Of a stretch of 64,000 bases of DNA, positions 53,440-64,000 are shown piece by piece. The stretch is from Tupaia tana (taxonomy: Eukaryota > Chordata > Mammalia > Scandentia > Tupaiidae). Made by a program: the position numbers and the translations under genes. Every line of letters starts with the position of its first letter. The stretch's first letter is position 1. The stretch covers positions 33,836,583 to 33,900,582 of the forward strand of contig JAKSZU010000009.1 in NCBI GenBank assembly GCA_026018925.1, written 5' to 3'. The notes beneath the pieces were generated by a model. That model saw nothing but the letters and a program-made list of their open reading frames with translations, searched no databases and had not been told where the DNA came from.

Positions 53440-53900
53440 TATATAAATAATGCACAAATACTTGGACACAAATGTTCAAAACAGCACTGTTTATAATAGC
53501 TAAAAAGTGGAAACAACCTAAATGTCTATCAACAGAATGGGTAGACTGTGGTCTTTACATATGACAGAACATTATTTAGCCATAAAAAGGAAAGAAATAG
53601 TGCTACATGCTAGAACATGAATGAACCTTGAACACATGCTAAGTGAAAGAACTAGATATGAATTGTTTATTTCAAATGTCCTGAATAGGTAAAGCCATAG
53701 AGACAGAAAGCAGATTGGTGGTTTCTCAGGGTTAGGAGGAGGGCGAGATGGGGAGTGACTTAATTGGTAAAAGATTTGGGGGTGATGAAAATTAAGAGGG
53801 TGGTTGCATAAAATTGTGAATGCACTAAACATCACTGAAATGTTCACTTTAAAATAGTTGATATTATTGTGTGTATTTCATCCCAATTAAAAAAAATAAT
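53440..53900 (+). mobile_element. L1M-type 3' end, sense
   Basis: TGTTTATAATAGCTAAAAAG, AGCCATAAAAAGGAAAGAAA, CATGAATGAACCTTGAACAC and GAGACAGAAAGCAGATTGGT are L1M 3'-end landmarks in order. Confidence 0.85.
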
Positions 53901-54111
53901 GCTAGTATAAGGTAGAATATGAGATGCACTACCATCAAGTATGATAGAAGGTATCAGTGTTACTAAGAGAAAACCTAGGAAGCCTTCACTAAGTGAAGAA
54001 ATGAAGCTGTTTAGCCTCAAACCCCTGTGCCTTTTTTGATCCTCTCTCTATTCTGGTCAACTATGACTTCAAGATTTTTTATACCCTGTAAACAAAGATT
54101 AAGCCCATTTT

Positions 54112-54305
54112 TCCCCCCTTTGCTATAGGGCACGTGTGTTCGCTGGAGGAGAGAGAGGTAAAGCACCCCCGCAGGGGGGTTGGCCATGCCACAGTCCCTT
54201 CTCTTCCATTCTCTTCTTGGGATTTTGGGCATACACACACACACACTTGGTGTGTTTTTCAAACCACTGGGTCCGGGATTCAAACCTCATAGTTGGCCAT
54301 GTGGT
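54112..54305 (-). repeat. SINE A, head lost
   Basis: TTTGCTATAGGGCACGTGTG to CATAGTTGGCCATGTGG; the GGGACCAGCAG head is absent. Confidence 0.8.
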
Positions 54306-55060
54306 ATTGTTATCAGACAGGGAAGCTGGGTTACAGTCCTTTGAAATACTCAGTTCTTTGAGCCCAGGTCTCTAAGATTAGAGACCCACCTTGAGATAGA
54401 ATGAAGCTACAACCTAGTTAAGTGTGAAAAGAGAAGTTTTTAATAGAAAAGTGAAGATTTTTAACAAGAAAAAAAATACACACTATGTCAGAAAGGTGTG
54501 TGGGTGGGCAGCTGTTCAGAAGACAACTGCACTGAGAATGGGGTTAGATGGTGCTTTTATTGTGGAGTCTTGTCACGGATATTTAGGAGGGGAGGCCTGT
54601 CATTGAAGCCAGCTCTTTTGTTTGAATGGGGGGCGGCCTTTAGCTGCTTGCCTGCCTGTGTACTTCTTATCAGGTAAGGGAATTTTATGATCTGATTGGC
54701 AGAAGTCAATAGCATGCCCGTGTGGACTTTGAAAATATGTGCATGTGCGCAAGGATGATTTTGCCTGTATCAGTTTTTTGCTCCAGTGGGAAGTGGGATA
54801 TTGACCAATACACCCCAGATAATTCCTGTGCACATATGTGGAACAGCAGGAGGGAAGATAGTAACTGTCTCTAGGTTCTTTGAAGAAAGCTTAGGTAATA
54901 AAAGTAGATAACCTCTCCTCTCTGGGCAGGGGGTCTAGCTACATCCTTGAAGTGATTGATGTGTCAGATGTCCCCTTTCTTGGCATACTGGGACTCCCTG
55001 CTCATAATGTCTACCTATAATAAGAGCCAACTGCCTTACTCACCGTGCCACCTGGCTGGG
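54306..55060. other. Unassigned; possible LTR remnant
   Basis: Around 54540-54600 GTGCTTTTATTGTGGAGTCT resembles an antisense LTR polyadenylation segment, but no paired LTR or internal region is visible. Confidence 0.25.
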
Positions 55061-55069
55061 CCCCTCCCT

Positions 55070-55470
55070 TTCCTCTTTTTCTCATTTTGTATTAGGGAAT
55101 ATTTCAGACCTACACAAAGATAGAGAACACTCCTACAAGCACCCATGTATCTACCACCCACTTTAAGAAACGTAACCTTATAAATACAGTTGATACCCAC
55201 TGTGGAACCTTCCTGACCAGAATCCCCTCCCTATCTTCCTCTAAGAGATAACCAACACCCTAAATGAAGTATTTATCTTTCCCAACCTTGCTTTTGGACA
55301 TAGTACATTCATATGCATTCCTCGTGTGCATGTCTTCTACTCCAGATTTTTGTATACACAACATGTGTTGATCATTTTTTGCAGTTTCTAGACTTCACAT
55401 ACATGGTGTCTGTACCCTCCTGAAACTAGCTTTCTTCCTTATGTATTTTTTCCTCTGCCATCACTCAACC
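55070..55470 (-). repeat. Probable old L1 3' remnant
   Basis: CATGTATCTACCACCCACTTT and TTTTTGCAGTTTCTAGACTTC resemble antisense L1M 3' ends. Confidence 0.4.
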
Positions 55471-55622
55471 TTTGTCCTCTGTGTCCCAGCCCCTGTGAGT
55501 TCTAGTCTCCCCAGCCCAGTCCTTGCTGTCCTGGTCAGTCTATCTGCAATAGCTCCAAGCCAATGAATTAAGGCTGATACTACCTTCAGGGAGTCTCAGT
55601 TTCTTCCTCTATTGCTCTAAAT

Positions 55623-56012
55623 CAGTGTTTTTAAAACCTTAGCATGCATCAGAAACCATGGAAGAGATTGATAAAACAAAGATTGCTGGCCCCACCCTCA
55701 AAGTTTCAGAGGTCTTAGATATGGCCTGAAAATTTGCATTTCTTTTTAAACATTTATTTCTTCAGAGAGACAGAAATCCTCCAATTGCATTCTCATCCCA
55801 CACTCCACCCCCATTCCCAGCAGGCCTTGATCCTGGACACATGCATGCAATTGGTATGCTCAGGGAGTTTCTGGGACACAAATGCAGGACCTTTCCCATG
55901 TGAAGCCAGCTATGTTACCAGTGTGCCACCACCCAAAGTTGTATTTCTAACAAGGTCGCAGGTTATACTGATGATGCCAGCCCAACTACACTTTGAGAGC
56001 CACTGCTCTAAA
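55623..56012 (+). mobile_element. MER5A-type hAT element split by an old SINE
   Basis: AGCATGCATCAGAAACCATGG, GATTGCTGGCCCCACCCTCA, GAAAATTTGCATTTCT and TTTGAGAGCCACTG are MER5A landmarks. Confidence 0.85.
55744..55933 (-). repeat. Old SINE C-like insertion in MER5A
   Basis: TTAAACATTTATTTCTTCAG to ACCAGTGTGCCACCACCC; the MER5A text resumes after it with a repeated TATTTCT. Confidence 0.6.
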
Positions 56013-56095
56013 TTATAGTTTGGGCGTAGGCTCAGCAGTACCATGTGGCCTCCATGGAAGCTGGGCCACTCACCAGGTTTTCTTCAAAGTCATTC

Positions 56096-56385
56096 TCTAG
56101 AGCATTACTATCCAATACACATATAACTCAAGATATGTGATAATTTAAAATGTTCTAACAGCCACATTTAAAAAGTAAAAAGAAACTGATAAAAGCAATT
56201 TTAATACTATATTTCATTTAACCCAATATATTATAATTTATAAATGTAACTAGTTATTAATGAGATAGTTTACATTCTTTTTCAGACTTACAGCACATCT
56301 CAATTTGGACTAGCCACATTTCAGGTGCTCAGTACTCACACATGGTTAGTAACTAATGTAGTGGATAACACAGTTCTAACTAAAA
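56096..56385 (+). mobile_element. hAT-like non-autonomous DNA transposon
   Basis: ACTATCCAATACACATATAA, TTAACCCAATATATTATAAT, CAGCACATCTCAATTTGGAC and AGCCACATTTCAGGTGCTCA follow a known mammalian family whose name I do not assign. Confidence 0.6.
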
Positions 56386-56389
56386 GTTT

Positions 56390-57830
56390 GACTTCTTTCT
56401 TTCTCTTTACAAAAACTGTTTTAAACTTGACATCTTAATTATTTGGACTGAAATAAAATAACTTAAACTATTTTTATATTTTCCCCAATAACAGAAAGTG
56501 ATCCAAATAAAAATAAAGTGAGCCAAAACAAAAACAGGCAAAACAGATACTTAAGTTTATTTATCTTGAAAAGAATCTTTCTGTATTTCAACTTATTCAT
56601 TTAAAACAAACTTTTATTTTTAACTTGAACAAATGCTATCAAATATAGCTTTAAAAGGTAAGCAGAAAGGCAGGTAAATTCATTAGATTTATTCTTTGGG
56701 TGATGAGCTTTGGAATAAAATCAGTGTTGATGAAATTCCTTTGGCTTTCTAAAAACTGAAAAATCTAAAAACAGTGAAGATCAGATTTTTGTTTCTTCAT
56801 TTTTTCTTCCCACTCCTCTCAACTATGGGATAAAATGAGAGAAAATTAGTAATGACACAATATTAAACTGCTTTCTAAATTCAAGAAAATAGGCCCTATG
56901 TCTGCATGCTGCATTTGTGTGCTATAGTTCACAAGTAGAGAACGACACAATTTACTCTTGTAACTTGAATCCTTTAATATTGGGGTTCTCGTGCAACCCA
57001 TGGCTTCAATCATGTGATCACACCAACCTTGTCTCTCTCTTACTGCACCAGAAATGCTCGTTTTTTTCTTGCTTGCTTACTTTTCTTGAGAAGCTCTTCT
57101 GGGATTTAAATAAATCTCTCCACTTTAAAAGCCTGTGTTCCTTCCACAAGTGAGACTCCCTTACCCTCCCAGGCCCTTGGTTTCTATATCTACCACATGA
57201 GAAAGTACCTATTATTATAAAATACACAGCTATAAAAATGTAACAGAAAAGGAGAAAAATGTTTCTTATTTAAATATATCCAAGGACAAGCTATAATTGA
57301 AGACTTAATTACTATTTCAGTGATAAACAATAACCACACTGTGATTAAGTTTCTTTTCTTTTGATTGTCATGGAAGACAGAAAAATCTACACCTGAAATA
57401 AATTATTTAGTATTATTCATTAAATGTTATCCTACTTGAAATTTTTAATATTCTGCTATTTATAAGCAGAACATTCTAAAAGATGTTGTCTCCTCGTTAG
57501 TGTGAGAGACTGCATTTCCATGGCCAAGTAGTGAAGACCCATTTGGTGTGGGGCCCAGTCACCTTACCTGATGCTTCTGGAAACTGTTTTCTAAATAAAC
57601 AAATATTGGTCTCAGGTACTAGCACTAAGTCCAATAAATTTACCACTTGTTAGTAGTCTTAGAGCTAAAAGACAAAAGACCTCAAAAAGGAAAAGAAAGA
57701 ATGAAAGAGAAAGAAAAAAGAAAAACAAATGAGTAGCCAAGCCATGAAGTATATTTCGAAACACATGTAGTTCATATAACTTGGTACATGAGTATTCTAG
57801 TAACATTCTAAGTAGGTTAAATTAATCTTT
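56390..57830. other. AT-rich intergenic DNA, nothing recognised
   Basis: Only short chance ORFs. It could contain 3'UTR of the CT47-like gene at its far right end, but no clear minus-strand polyadenylation signal was found. Confidence 0.4.
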
Positions 57831-57837
57831 TAAAGAA

Positions 57838-58013
57838 AGTGCAAAAGAGAAAGAAACAGAGAGAGGTATTTTTGACATCTCACCATGTCATGATCCTCTA
57901 CCTCAGTCTTCTAGTTAGCTAGGATCACAGGCATCCATCCACCATTCCCAAAACTGAACCTGGTCCTTCCATGTGACCCAGCCTCATGTAGCGGGACCCT
58001 ATTCCCTGCATAA
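57838..58013 (-). repeat. Old SINE C-like remnant
   Basis: GAAAGAAACAGAGAGAGGTA tail side; CATGTGACCCAGCCTCATGT near the head. Confidence 0.5.
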
Positions 58014-58202
58014 CTGCATTTGGGCCTAAGTTGAAACTTTAGACAGATTTTAAACAAACTTTTTCTTAGTTAATTTACTGGGAGAATTAAAAAGAAAAAA
58101 ATGTTGTCAGAAGCAGGTAAATACAAACCATGGTTGAGTGATACTCAAGGTTATACAAATACCTGCATGTTTTGGTCCTGCCCTCTGCTGGATCCTGGTC
58201 CT

Positions 58203-58351
58203 TTAAGGTTCTTCTTTTCCATTTTCCTTATTTTCTTCCTCTGCTTCCTTCTCTTCTTCCTTCTCTTCTTCACCTTCAGCATCTTCAACGTCATCATTCC
58301 AGCTGTCAGACTGATCTTGATTTACTTCCTCAGTGTAGTACATTATACACT
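58203..58351 (-). CDS. CT47-like: CT47-like coding exon 2 (acidic tail)
   Basis: The acceptor TCTGTTTCTAG lies just upstream. The exon reads CIMYYTEEVNQDQSDSWNDD and then an uninterrupted Glu/Lys tail to the TAA stop at 58203-58205. The EEV-x(n)-W-(D/E)(D/E)-x-x-x-(D/A)A-GEEEKE spacing matches the human CT47A tail from memory. This is the main reason for choosing the spliced model over the longer single-exon ORF. Confidence 0.75.
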
Positions 58352-59748
58352 CTAGAAACAGACATTTATGGGAGAAAATAGCTAATTTATAACCAGTAGG
58401 GGTAACCAGTATTATACCCTCAGGAAAAGCAGGAGGATAGAAATAACCAAGAAAAGAATAGCTGAACACCCTCCTACTGACTGATGCAACACTACCATGA
58501 TCCTCATATTTCTGCTGCTTGATTATTATTTCACTTTTGCCAGTAAATTTCCTACCCGAAACTGCTGATGACTTCTGGTCCCTTGGAGAAGGGATAAGAA
58601 TCACTGTATCTGGTGGCATTTTGTATGTTTAGGTCAGAACTTTGCTGAAAAAATATTTGTTTACCTCAAAGACAAATTCCATGGTGAAGCTCATGGATTA
58701 CTGAACCCTCTGAATATTTTATTTTTACCAAGTGCTCCCATATTGATTCATCATTTTTGGGAATCACCTTTCTAAGAATTTTTACACTTAAAGCCATGAA
58801 CCAAGAATGGGATATGCCATTTGCTTCTTCCTTTCCTACAGTCATCCCTTCCACTTTCCCCCAATCCCCTTTCTGAGCACCCACTTCCCACTGCCATTGA
58901 TCCGTGGGCTCATAAATTAAGGCTGATAATCTCAGATCCCTTAAAGTCAAGATGGTAGAGGGCATCACATATTTTCTCAAAATTGTAAAGGTCGCTATAG
59001 AAACGGGTTCCTTGGGAACGCTAGGCCTTAAATGTAAGTAGGGCCCTGAACCACCGCCATCGCTCCGCCTTGGCCTGTCCCGTCCATTGCTGCCCAGCAA
59101 AGCCAGATCCTCACCATCAGGAACCTCAGCTTCCTCTGTGACTTCCCCTGCCGGCTCCACCGTATCTTGCTCTGCCGGCTTGGTCAAATTCTGGGCTGCC
59201 ATGGCCCCCTCTGCTGGCTCCTCAGGTTCTCCAATAGACGCGGCCGCCTCGGTCAGGCCCTCGGTCTCCCCGGACATGACCCTCAGTGCCAGCCTCTGGG
59301 GCACCACAAGTGGGGGCGGATCTGCCAGGCCTTCCGGCGACTGAGACCGGCGTCTCATCAACAGAGGATGGCCACCGCCGCGGGGCCGGATCAGAACGTG
59401 GTCGTTGAAGTAGATGCGTTGGAGAACAGAGTAGACGAGATCCAGAACCATAAGGCGAAAGCCCGCCGTGTGTAACTGACGAGCATTCGCTACCATGTTC
59501 CTGCCTGCTGCCATTTCTCTCATATCTGCCTCAGCCGGAGGGATATTCAAGCCCTCTTCAGCATCTCCTCCCTCCAGCGCTCCCTCTAGAGCGGCCGCCA
59601 GCTCAACCTCTTCTTCTCTGAGACCTGCTGCAGGCCCTGCCACCCCCTGGGGGCCGGAGTCGAGACCCATCCCGTCACCAGCTCCCTCAGGGCTCACCGG
59701 GCCTTCCTGACCCCCTTGGGTTGGATCTTGATCTCCGGTGGCAGACAT
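58203..59748 (-). CDS. CT47-like: CT47-family (cancer/testis antigen 47-like) gene, two coding exons
   Basis: Coding exon 1 runs 59748 down to 59115 (ATG, 634 nt) and exon 2 from 58351 down to 58203 (149 nt), total 783 nt or 260 residues. The N-terminus (MSATGDQDPTQGGQEGPVS) closely matches human CT47A proteins (about 288 residues). FNDHVLI (residues 114-120) matches their central motif. The spliced C-terminus (TEEV..., EDAEGEEEKEEEKE) matches their acidic tail. The donor GTGAGG (59114) and acceptor CTGTTTCTAG (58352) join in phase 1. CT47 is X-linked and testis/tumour-expressed, of unknown function. An alternative without splicing is a 360-residue ORF (59748-58666), whose last ~149 residues resemble no CT47 known to me. 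It lies tail to tail with KIAA1210. Confidence 0.8.
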
Positions 59749-60075
59749 GACATCAGTCGTACCTCAACCTGGGCTGTGATCAGATTGAGGAGACTACGGT
59801 GAAGATGGTGGCCACCCAGGTAGCTGCTTTGAGAGAGTAGGCGGTTGGCAAGATGGAGGTGGTAGTGAAGGTAGTGGTTGTCAAGGAAACAAAGGTCTAT
59901 GACAGTGTCTGACGTGGCCCTCTACGGAAAGAGCAGAGGGCCAATCCCAGCAGGGGCCCACCAAGGCTGAACCTGACGTGGCTCGGATTAGGCGGGAAAG
60001 GTTTCAGGTGGCCAGCAACAGGGGGGGCGGGGCCAGTGGCAAGGGGTGGAGCCTGCAACAGGGGGCAGGGCCATG
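59050..60075 (-). promoter_or_regulatory. CpG-rich island and likely promoter of the CT47-like gene
   Basis: CpG density rises sharply against the AT-rich surroundings, and two GCGGCCGC octamers occur in exon 1 (about 59239 and 59591). Upstream of the ATG is a GC box (GGGGCGGGGCC, about 60023-60033) on the side expected for a minus-strand promoter. No TATA box is evident, and the transcription start is not defined. Confidence 0.6.
59115..59748 (-). CDS. CT47-like: CT47-like coding exon 1
   Basis: 211 codons plus one base. Residues 1-80 are Gly/Ala/Glu-rich. Residues 95-120 (FRLMVLDLVYSVLQRIYFND) form the only hydrophobic segment, probably an amphipathic helix rather than a membrane span. Residues 165-211 are Glu/Ala/Pro-rich. 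GC content and CpG frequency are far above the surrounding introns, as expected for a CpG-island exon. The donor is GATG|GTGAGG. Confidence 0.8.
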
Positions 60076-60079
60076 AATG

Positions 60080-61050
60080 GCCCACAGAGGGAAGCAGCAC
60101 CACCACTGTGCACGCTCTAAGTTCATTTGCTGAAATATGAATATTGACATGCCCTGCATCTGATGAATGAACAAGGCCCGTTGACACCAGCTCCATAGCC
60201 TAGGTCATCTGGCTGAGCCCGCCTAGGAATGCAAATCCATCCAAGAGGTCATACTTCCTATCTCTGGTGTGTAGTTGGTGCCTTTTTTCATCTCCAGTCA
60301 TGCCACCCATGACATCTGAGCTTCTCTAAGCCAGGAAATTAGCACAACCCAGGGTTTCAGGTTTTCCTAGGGAAATGTGCTATTTCCCCACTCCACTCCA
60401 TGAGTAAGTCAACAGATATGAACAAGTTCTTTCTGTTTGCAGACCCGTCATTAGGGTCATGGCAGGCCAGGGGAGAAACTCAAGGCCTTACAGCCTGAAG
60501 AGGTTTCTGTTTAATATAAGGATGGCAGGGAACACCCCTGGAAGACCAGTCCAAACCTCTCCTTTACAGCCTGGCTCAAAATCCACTCCAGGCTATCCTG
60601 CATTCCAGTGATATGTGTGGACATTGTTTAACTCCTCTAGAAAAGCAGGCCAATTAGGGGAAATGTCAATGCTTCCTCAAGTTTGTAATACCTCATGATA
60701 CCTGTCACAAGACTTTGCAAAACAGGCCCTTGATAAATGTCTGTGGAATGAATCAAAAGGCTTTGGAATCACCATCACCATTAATACTGCTTCTCTTTTT
60801 ATTTAAATGTGTTTTTAATTTGAAGAAAAATAGTTTTAGTTTTAATAGATTGAACTCAAAAAATTTAAGAGAAATTTGCTTAAGACTTAAAGCCAGGAAA
60901 AAGGTTAGGATTCAGTTCAAATAGTAGATAGATGAACCTATTAACAGTTAAAGAGAAGACAAAAATCCTTAAATATGGAAATCAAAGCATAGAAGAAAAT
61001 CAGTAATATTTTAGTCAAAAGTCATAAAATTCTAGTTTACCAGTTCAGTC
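60080..61050. other. DNA upstream of the CT47-like gene, nothing recognised
   Basis: No repeat or exon identified between the CpG island and the HAL1 remnant. Untranslated 5' exons of the minus-strand gene could lie here. Confidence 0.4.
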
Positions 61051-61059
61051 TCATGTAAT

Positions 61060-62260
61060 TAACCTCTCTTCTATTGGATTTGCAGTGTTACTGCGATCTG
61101 ATTTTCCATTTAAACTCTGGAAATTAACATTCGACTCCAACTTGTCTATACCATTAGGCTGGCCATTTTCTTGGTTGGTTTTTATACTCTTATTTCTGTA
61201 TGTCCAACTTTAGTTTTCCTGGTATAGCACTCCCTTCAGCACTTCTTGTAGAGCTGGTCTGGTGTTGGTAAATTCTTTCCGATTTTGTTTATCTGAGGAT
61301 GTTTTTTGTCTCTCCCCCCCCCCCCCCCCCACCATATGAAGGATAATCTTGCTGGGTATAGTATTCTTGGTTGAAATTGTTTTACACTTAACACTTTGAA
61401 TATATTTCCCTATTCTTTCCTTGCTCACATTGTTTTCTGAAGAGAGGTTCAGTGTTAACCTGATGGGATATCCTTTGAAAGTAACTTGATATTTCTCTCT
61501 TGCCAATTTTGGTATCTTGTTCTGTCTGTGTTTCTTTCTTTCTTTTTTTTTTCCTTCTGCCTGTGGTTTTGGTCAATCTTGCTATGATGTGCCTTGGAGA
61601 AGATCTTTTTGGGTTGATTTTATGTGGAGTCCTTTGTATTTCTTGGGCCAGGATATTTGAGCGCCTCTCTAGGTTTGGAAAGTTTTCTTCCAGGATTTCA
61701 TGGAATAGATTATCAATGCCCTTACTAGTTTCTTCATCTTCTTGGATATTGATGATCTGGATGTTTGGCATTTAATAGTATTCAGTATTACTCGTATGTT
61801 ATCCTCATTATTTTGAGTTATTTTATCAGTCTTTTGGTGAACTTTTCTAGGCCAGAAGTTCTTTCTTCTACATCTGAGATTGAATCTTCTGCATGATATA
61901 ATCTGCTTTTAATACTTTAAAGGGAGGTTTTGATTTCCTGTATTACAGCCTTTATCTCTACAATTCTGTTTGATTCTTTTTTTATGGTGTGTATTTCCTC
62001 TCTCAGATCATGAAAGAACTTCCTCACATCCTGGAACTCATTGTTTCTTTTCTCTTGCATCTTCTGGAGTTTGTTGTCTCTCTTCTCTTGTATCTGTGTT
62101 AGCTTTGTCATTACGAGTATTTTAAATTCTTTATCTGACATTTCCACAAGTTCCCTTGTATTCTCTGTGGAGTATGAGGAGTTATTCTTTTCCCTAAGGT
62201 GAGAGATGTTTTCTTGTTTTCTCATATTTCTTGTGCCTCTGCAGTGGTTTCTGGTGGATT
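61060..62260 (-). mobile_element. HAL1/L1 ORF1 remnant, antisense
   Basis: Minus-strand translations give coiled-coil text (MQEKRNNEFQDVRKFFHDLR) and then the ORF1p RRM/C-terminal motifs IDNLFHEILEENFPNLERRS, QEIQRTPHKINPKRSSPRHI. Frames are broken (61210-62225 in three pieces) and a C17 run sits at 61314-61330. No ORF2 follows, as expected for HAL1. Confidence 0.82.
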
Positions 62261-63280
62261 ATACATTTTTTTCCTGGTTCCTGGCTAGATCTAGGAGGCA
62301 GGAGGGTGAAGTCTAGACAGAAGGTCTTCAGTGGTCCTAATCCCTGAAAGGGGCTGCTCAGAACTCAGATATAGATGGCTGGTGTTTGGCTTGTCCTGGC
62401 TCTTGGCTATATCTGGGGGGCAGGAGGGTGAAGTCTGGGCAGAGGGTCTTCAGTGGTCCTAAATGCTGCTTCTCTTGTACCAGCCTAAGGGTTAACTGTC
62501 TATGAAGGGCCTTCCTATCTCTTCTTTTCTTTCTTTGGATCCTCTCTAGGGTCTCCTGTGAGTTTTCAGCTCTTATGGCTGAGTGTGTTTCTGCTGCGAC
62601 GCTGGGGATAATGAGGAATTTCACCCCTCAAGTGAGACCCTGCCCCTGCCTCCCAACAGACTGGGCTGTGGGTGCTCAACACAGAGAAACACCCACACTG
62701 GAGTGCCATCTCCCTATAGGCTGGGTAAAGAGCCCAGGTTCCTCAAGGCCAGCACCTCTTGCTGCTCATGAATACCACAGGAAGGACAGGGTACCATCAA
62801 GAGTGTCAGTCTCAGGACCAGCAGTTAGCGTAATGGCTATGTCGCTGGACTCCCATGTAGTCAACCACGGTCCATGTCCCGGACCTGGTGGCTTAAAACT
62901 CACGCTGGGCGTGTGTGCATGTGTGCCCAAGATACCAAGAGGAGAACAGAGGAGAAGGGATTGTGGCATGGCCATCCCCCCTGGGGGGTGATTTCTCGCT
63001 TTCTGTCTCTCTGTCTCTCTCTGTCTGGCGAGCGCACGCGCCCTATAGCAAAAACCTCTCAAAACAAACAAACAAACAAAAAAAGAGTGTCAGTCTTTCT
63101 TGGGACTTGACCTTGACTCCAACATCATGAAAGGGCCACTTCACAGACTCTGTAACCTGGAACTCAGCCCCTGGGAGTGGAGTTTCATGTCAGGGCTCCA
63201 TTCTTACTATTCAGCAGAAATTGTAGCCCTGCCAGGCCCTGGGCCTGGGTGAATTTAGATCATTGCTATGGTTTGGATAA
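62261..63280 (-). mobile_element. Probable HAL1/L1 5' region
   Basis: Continues directly from the ORF1 remnant with GC-richer sequence and an internal near-repeat (GGAGGCAGGAGGGTGAAGTCT at about 62294 and 62414), consistent with a 5'UTR. Interrupted by SINE A at 62813. Confidence 0.5.
62813..63082 (+). mobile_element. SINE A with target-site duplication
   Basis: AAGAGTGTCAGTCT at 62799-62812 and 63083-63096. Confidence 0.93.
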
Positions 63281-63370
63281 TGGTTTGTTTTCCAAAGGTT
63301 CATTTTTAAAAATTTAGTCTCTACTATAATGGTATTGGGAGGTGGTGAGACCTTTACAAGGAAGACCTGG

Positions 63371-63523
63371 AACCAGCGGGTGACATGGTGGTTTGGGTGC
63401 TGAACTCACACATAGCCAACCATAGTTTGGGTCCTGGACCTACCAGCTTGCTTTCTTATTTTCCCTCTCTCTCTATCTGTCTCTCTCTCTGGTCAAATTA
63501 AAATTAATTATTATTTTTAAGGA
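63371..63523 (+). repeat. SINE D
   Basis: AACCAGCGGGTGACATGGTG head, CTCTCTCTGGTCAAATTAAA end. Confidence 0.87.
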
Positions 63524-63667
63524 TAATATTTTTATTATTATTTTATTTTATTTTTCATTTATTTTTACATTTTTCCACAAACATTTACTTTACATATCAA
63601 AAAATTTTAACTCATACTCCATAGTTCTTGACAGTTAATAAACAACTTTCAAAATTTCAAAATACTG

Positions 63668-63930
63668 GGGACCAGCAGTTAGCGTAATAGCTATGTCGCT
63701 GGACTCCCACGTAGTCGACTGTGGTTCGCATCCCAGACCCGGTGGCTTAAAACTCACGCCGGGTGCGTGTGCGTGCATGCCCAAGATCCCAAGAGGAGAA
63801 TGGAGGAGAAGGGATTGCTGCGTGGCCATTTCCCCGGGGGGGGGGTGATTTCTCGCTTTTTGTCTCTCTGTTTCTCTCTGTCTGTCTGGCAAGCGCACAC
63901 GCACTATAGAGAAAAACCTCTCCAAAAAAA
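63668..63930 (+). mobile_element. SINE A, first of a tandem pair
   Basis: GGGGACCAGCAGTTAGCGTA head. ATTTCAAAATACTGGG occurs before (63654-63669) and after it (63931-63946). Confidence 0.93.
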
Positions 63931-63943
63931 ATTTCAAAATACT

Positions 63944-64000
63944 GGGACCAGCAGTTAGTGTAATGGCTACGTTGCTGAACTCCCATGTAGTCGACCGTGG
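63944..64000 (+). mobile_element. SINE A, second of the pair, cut by the window end
   Basis: GGGACCAGCAGTTAGTGTAA head begins within the target-site duplication of the previous copy; the sequence ends after the B box region. Confidence 0.88.

Noticed and set aside
54306..54900. Solo LTR
   Set aside because: Only a weak resemblance around 54540; TG...CA ends and a target-site duplication were not found.
58666..59748. Unspliced 360-residue ORF as the CT47 product
   Set aside because: Splicing from 59115 to 58351 restores the acidic CT47 tail in frame and a family-like length. Kept only as an alternative isoform.
62766..63130. Recurring ORFs of 70-120 residues with HxRAQDPxRRMEEK text
   Set aside because: They appear in every SINE A copy on both strands and are the SINE body, not a gene family.

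Overview
The window is eukaryotic, from a placental mammal. Genes are split by GT-AG introns, more than half of the DNA is interspersed repeat (L1/HAL1, MIR, L2, MER5-type, and tRNA-derived SINEs), and every gene-like unit resembles a mammalian protein. No Alu, B1, carnivore-type or ruminant-type SINE was recognised. The dominant young repeat is a roughly 250-bp tRNA-headed SINE beginning GGGACCAGCAG, with a shorter relative that ends in a CT-rich stretch and TGGTCAAAT. This combination suggests a lineage such as colugos (Dermoptera). That assignment is inference from memory, not proof. The two genes are relatives of human X-linked genes, so the segment is probably X-chromosomal (human Xq24-like).

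Main gene: 11 exons on the + strand (9535-50722) join in frame with proper splice sites into a 1678-residue protein, the orthologue of KIAA1210 (acrosomal protein, CRACD/KIAA1211-related). The N-terminal exons carry the Lys-rich block and the conserved family segment. The 3.6-kb exon 8 encodes about 23 diverged ~34-residue repeats rich in Ser, Glu and Pro. The 3'UTR (50723 to about 51862) contains a threefold ~165-bp tandem repeat and two AATAAA signals. The 9.5 kb before the first coding exon is repeats and unassigned DNA; the acceptor just before the ATG implies an upstream non-coding exon.

The introns hold a PSMA6 processed pseudogene (39251-40203) with target-site duplications, an L1 ORF2 endonuclease fragment, two long antisense L1 remnants with nested SINEs, several small DNA transposons, and a 230-bp GAAA-rich tract.

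Downstream (52-64 kb): repeats, then a CpG-rich gene on the - strand (59748-58203). It resembles the cancer/testis antigen 47 family (CT47) and splices into a predicted 260-residue acidic protein. The last 3 kb is a HAL1/L1 ORF1 remnant followed by young SINEs, one of which is cut by the window edge. The two genes converge on the same intergenic space and both belong to testis-biased X-linked families. No direct functional link between them is visible.

There are no CRISPR arrays, operons, rRNA or functional tRNA genes. SINE family labels used below: A = young ~250-bp GGGACCAGCAG type; C = older relative headed GGGGCCAGCCCC; D = short type ending in CT-rich + TGGTCAAAT; E = a single copy of a different body. 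These labels are local to this report.
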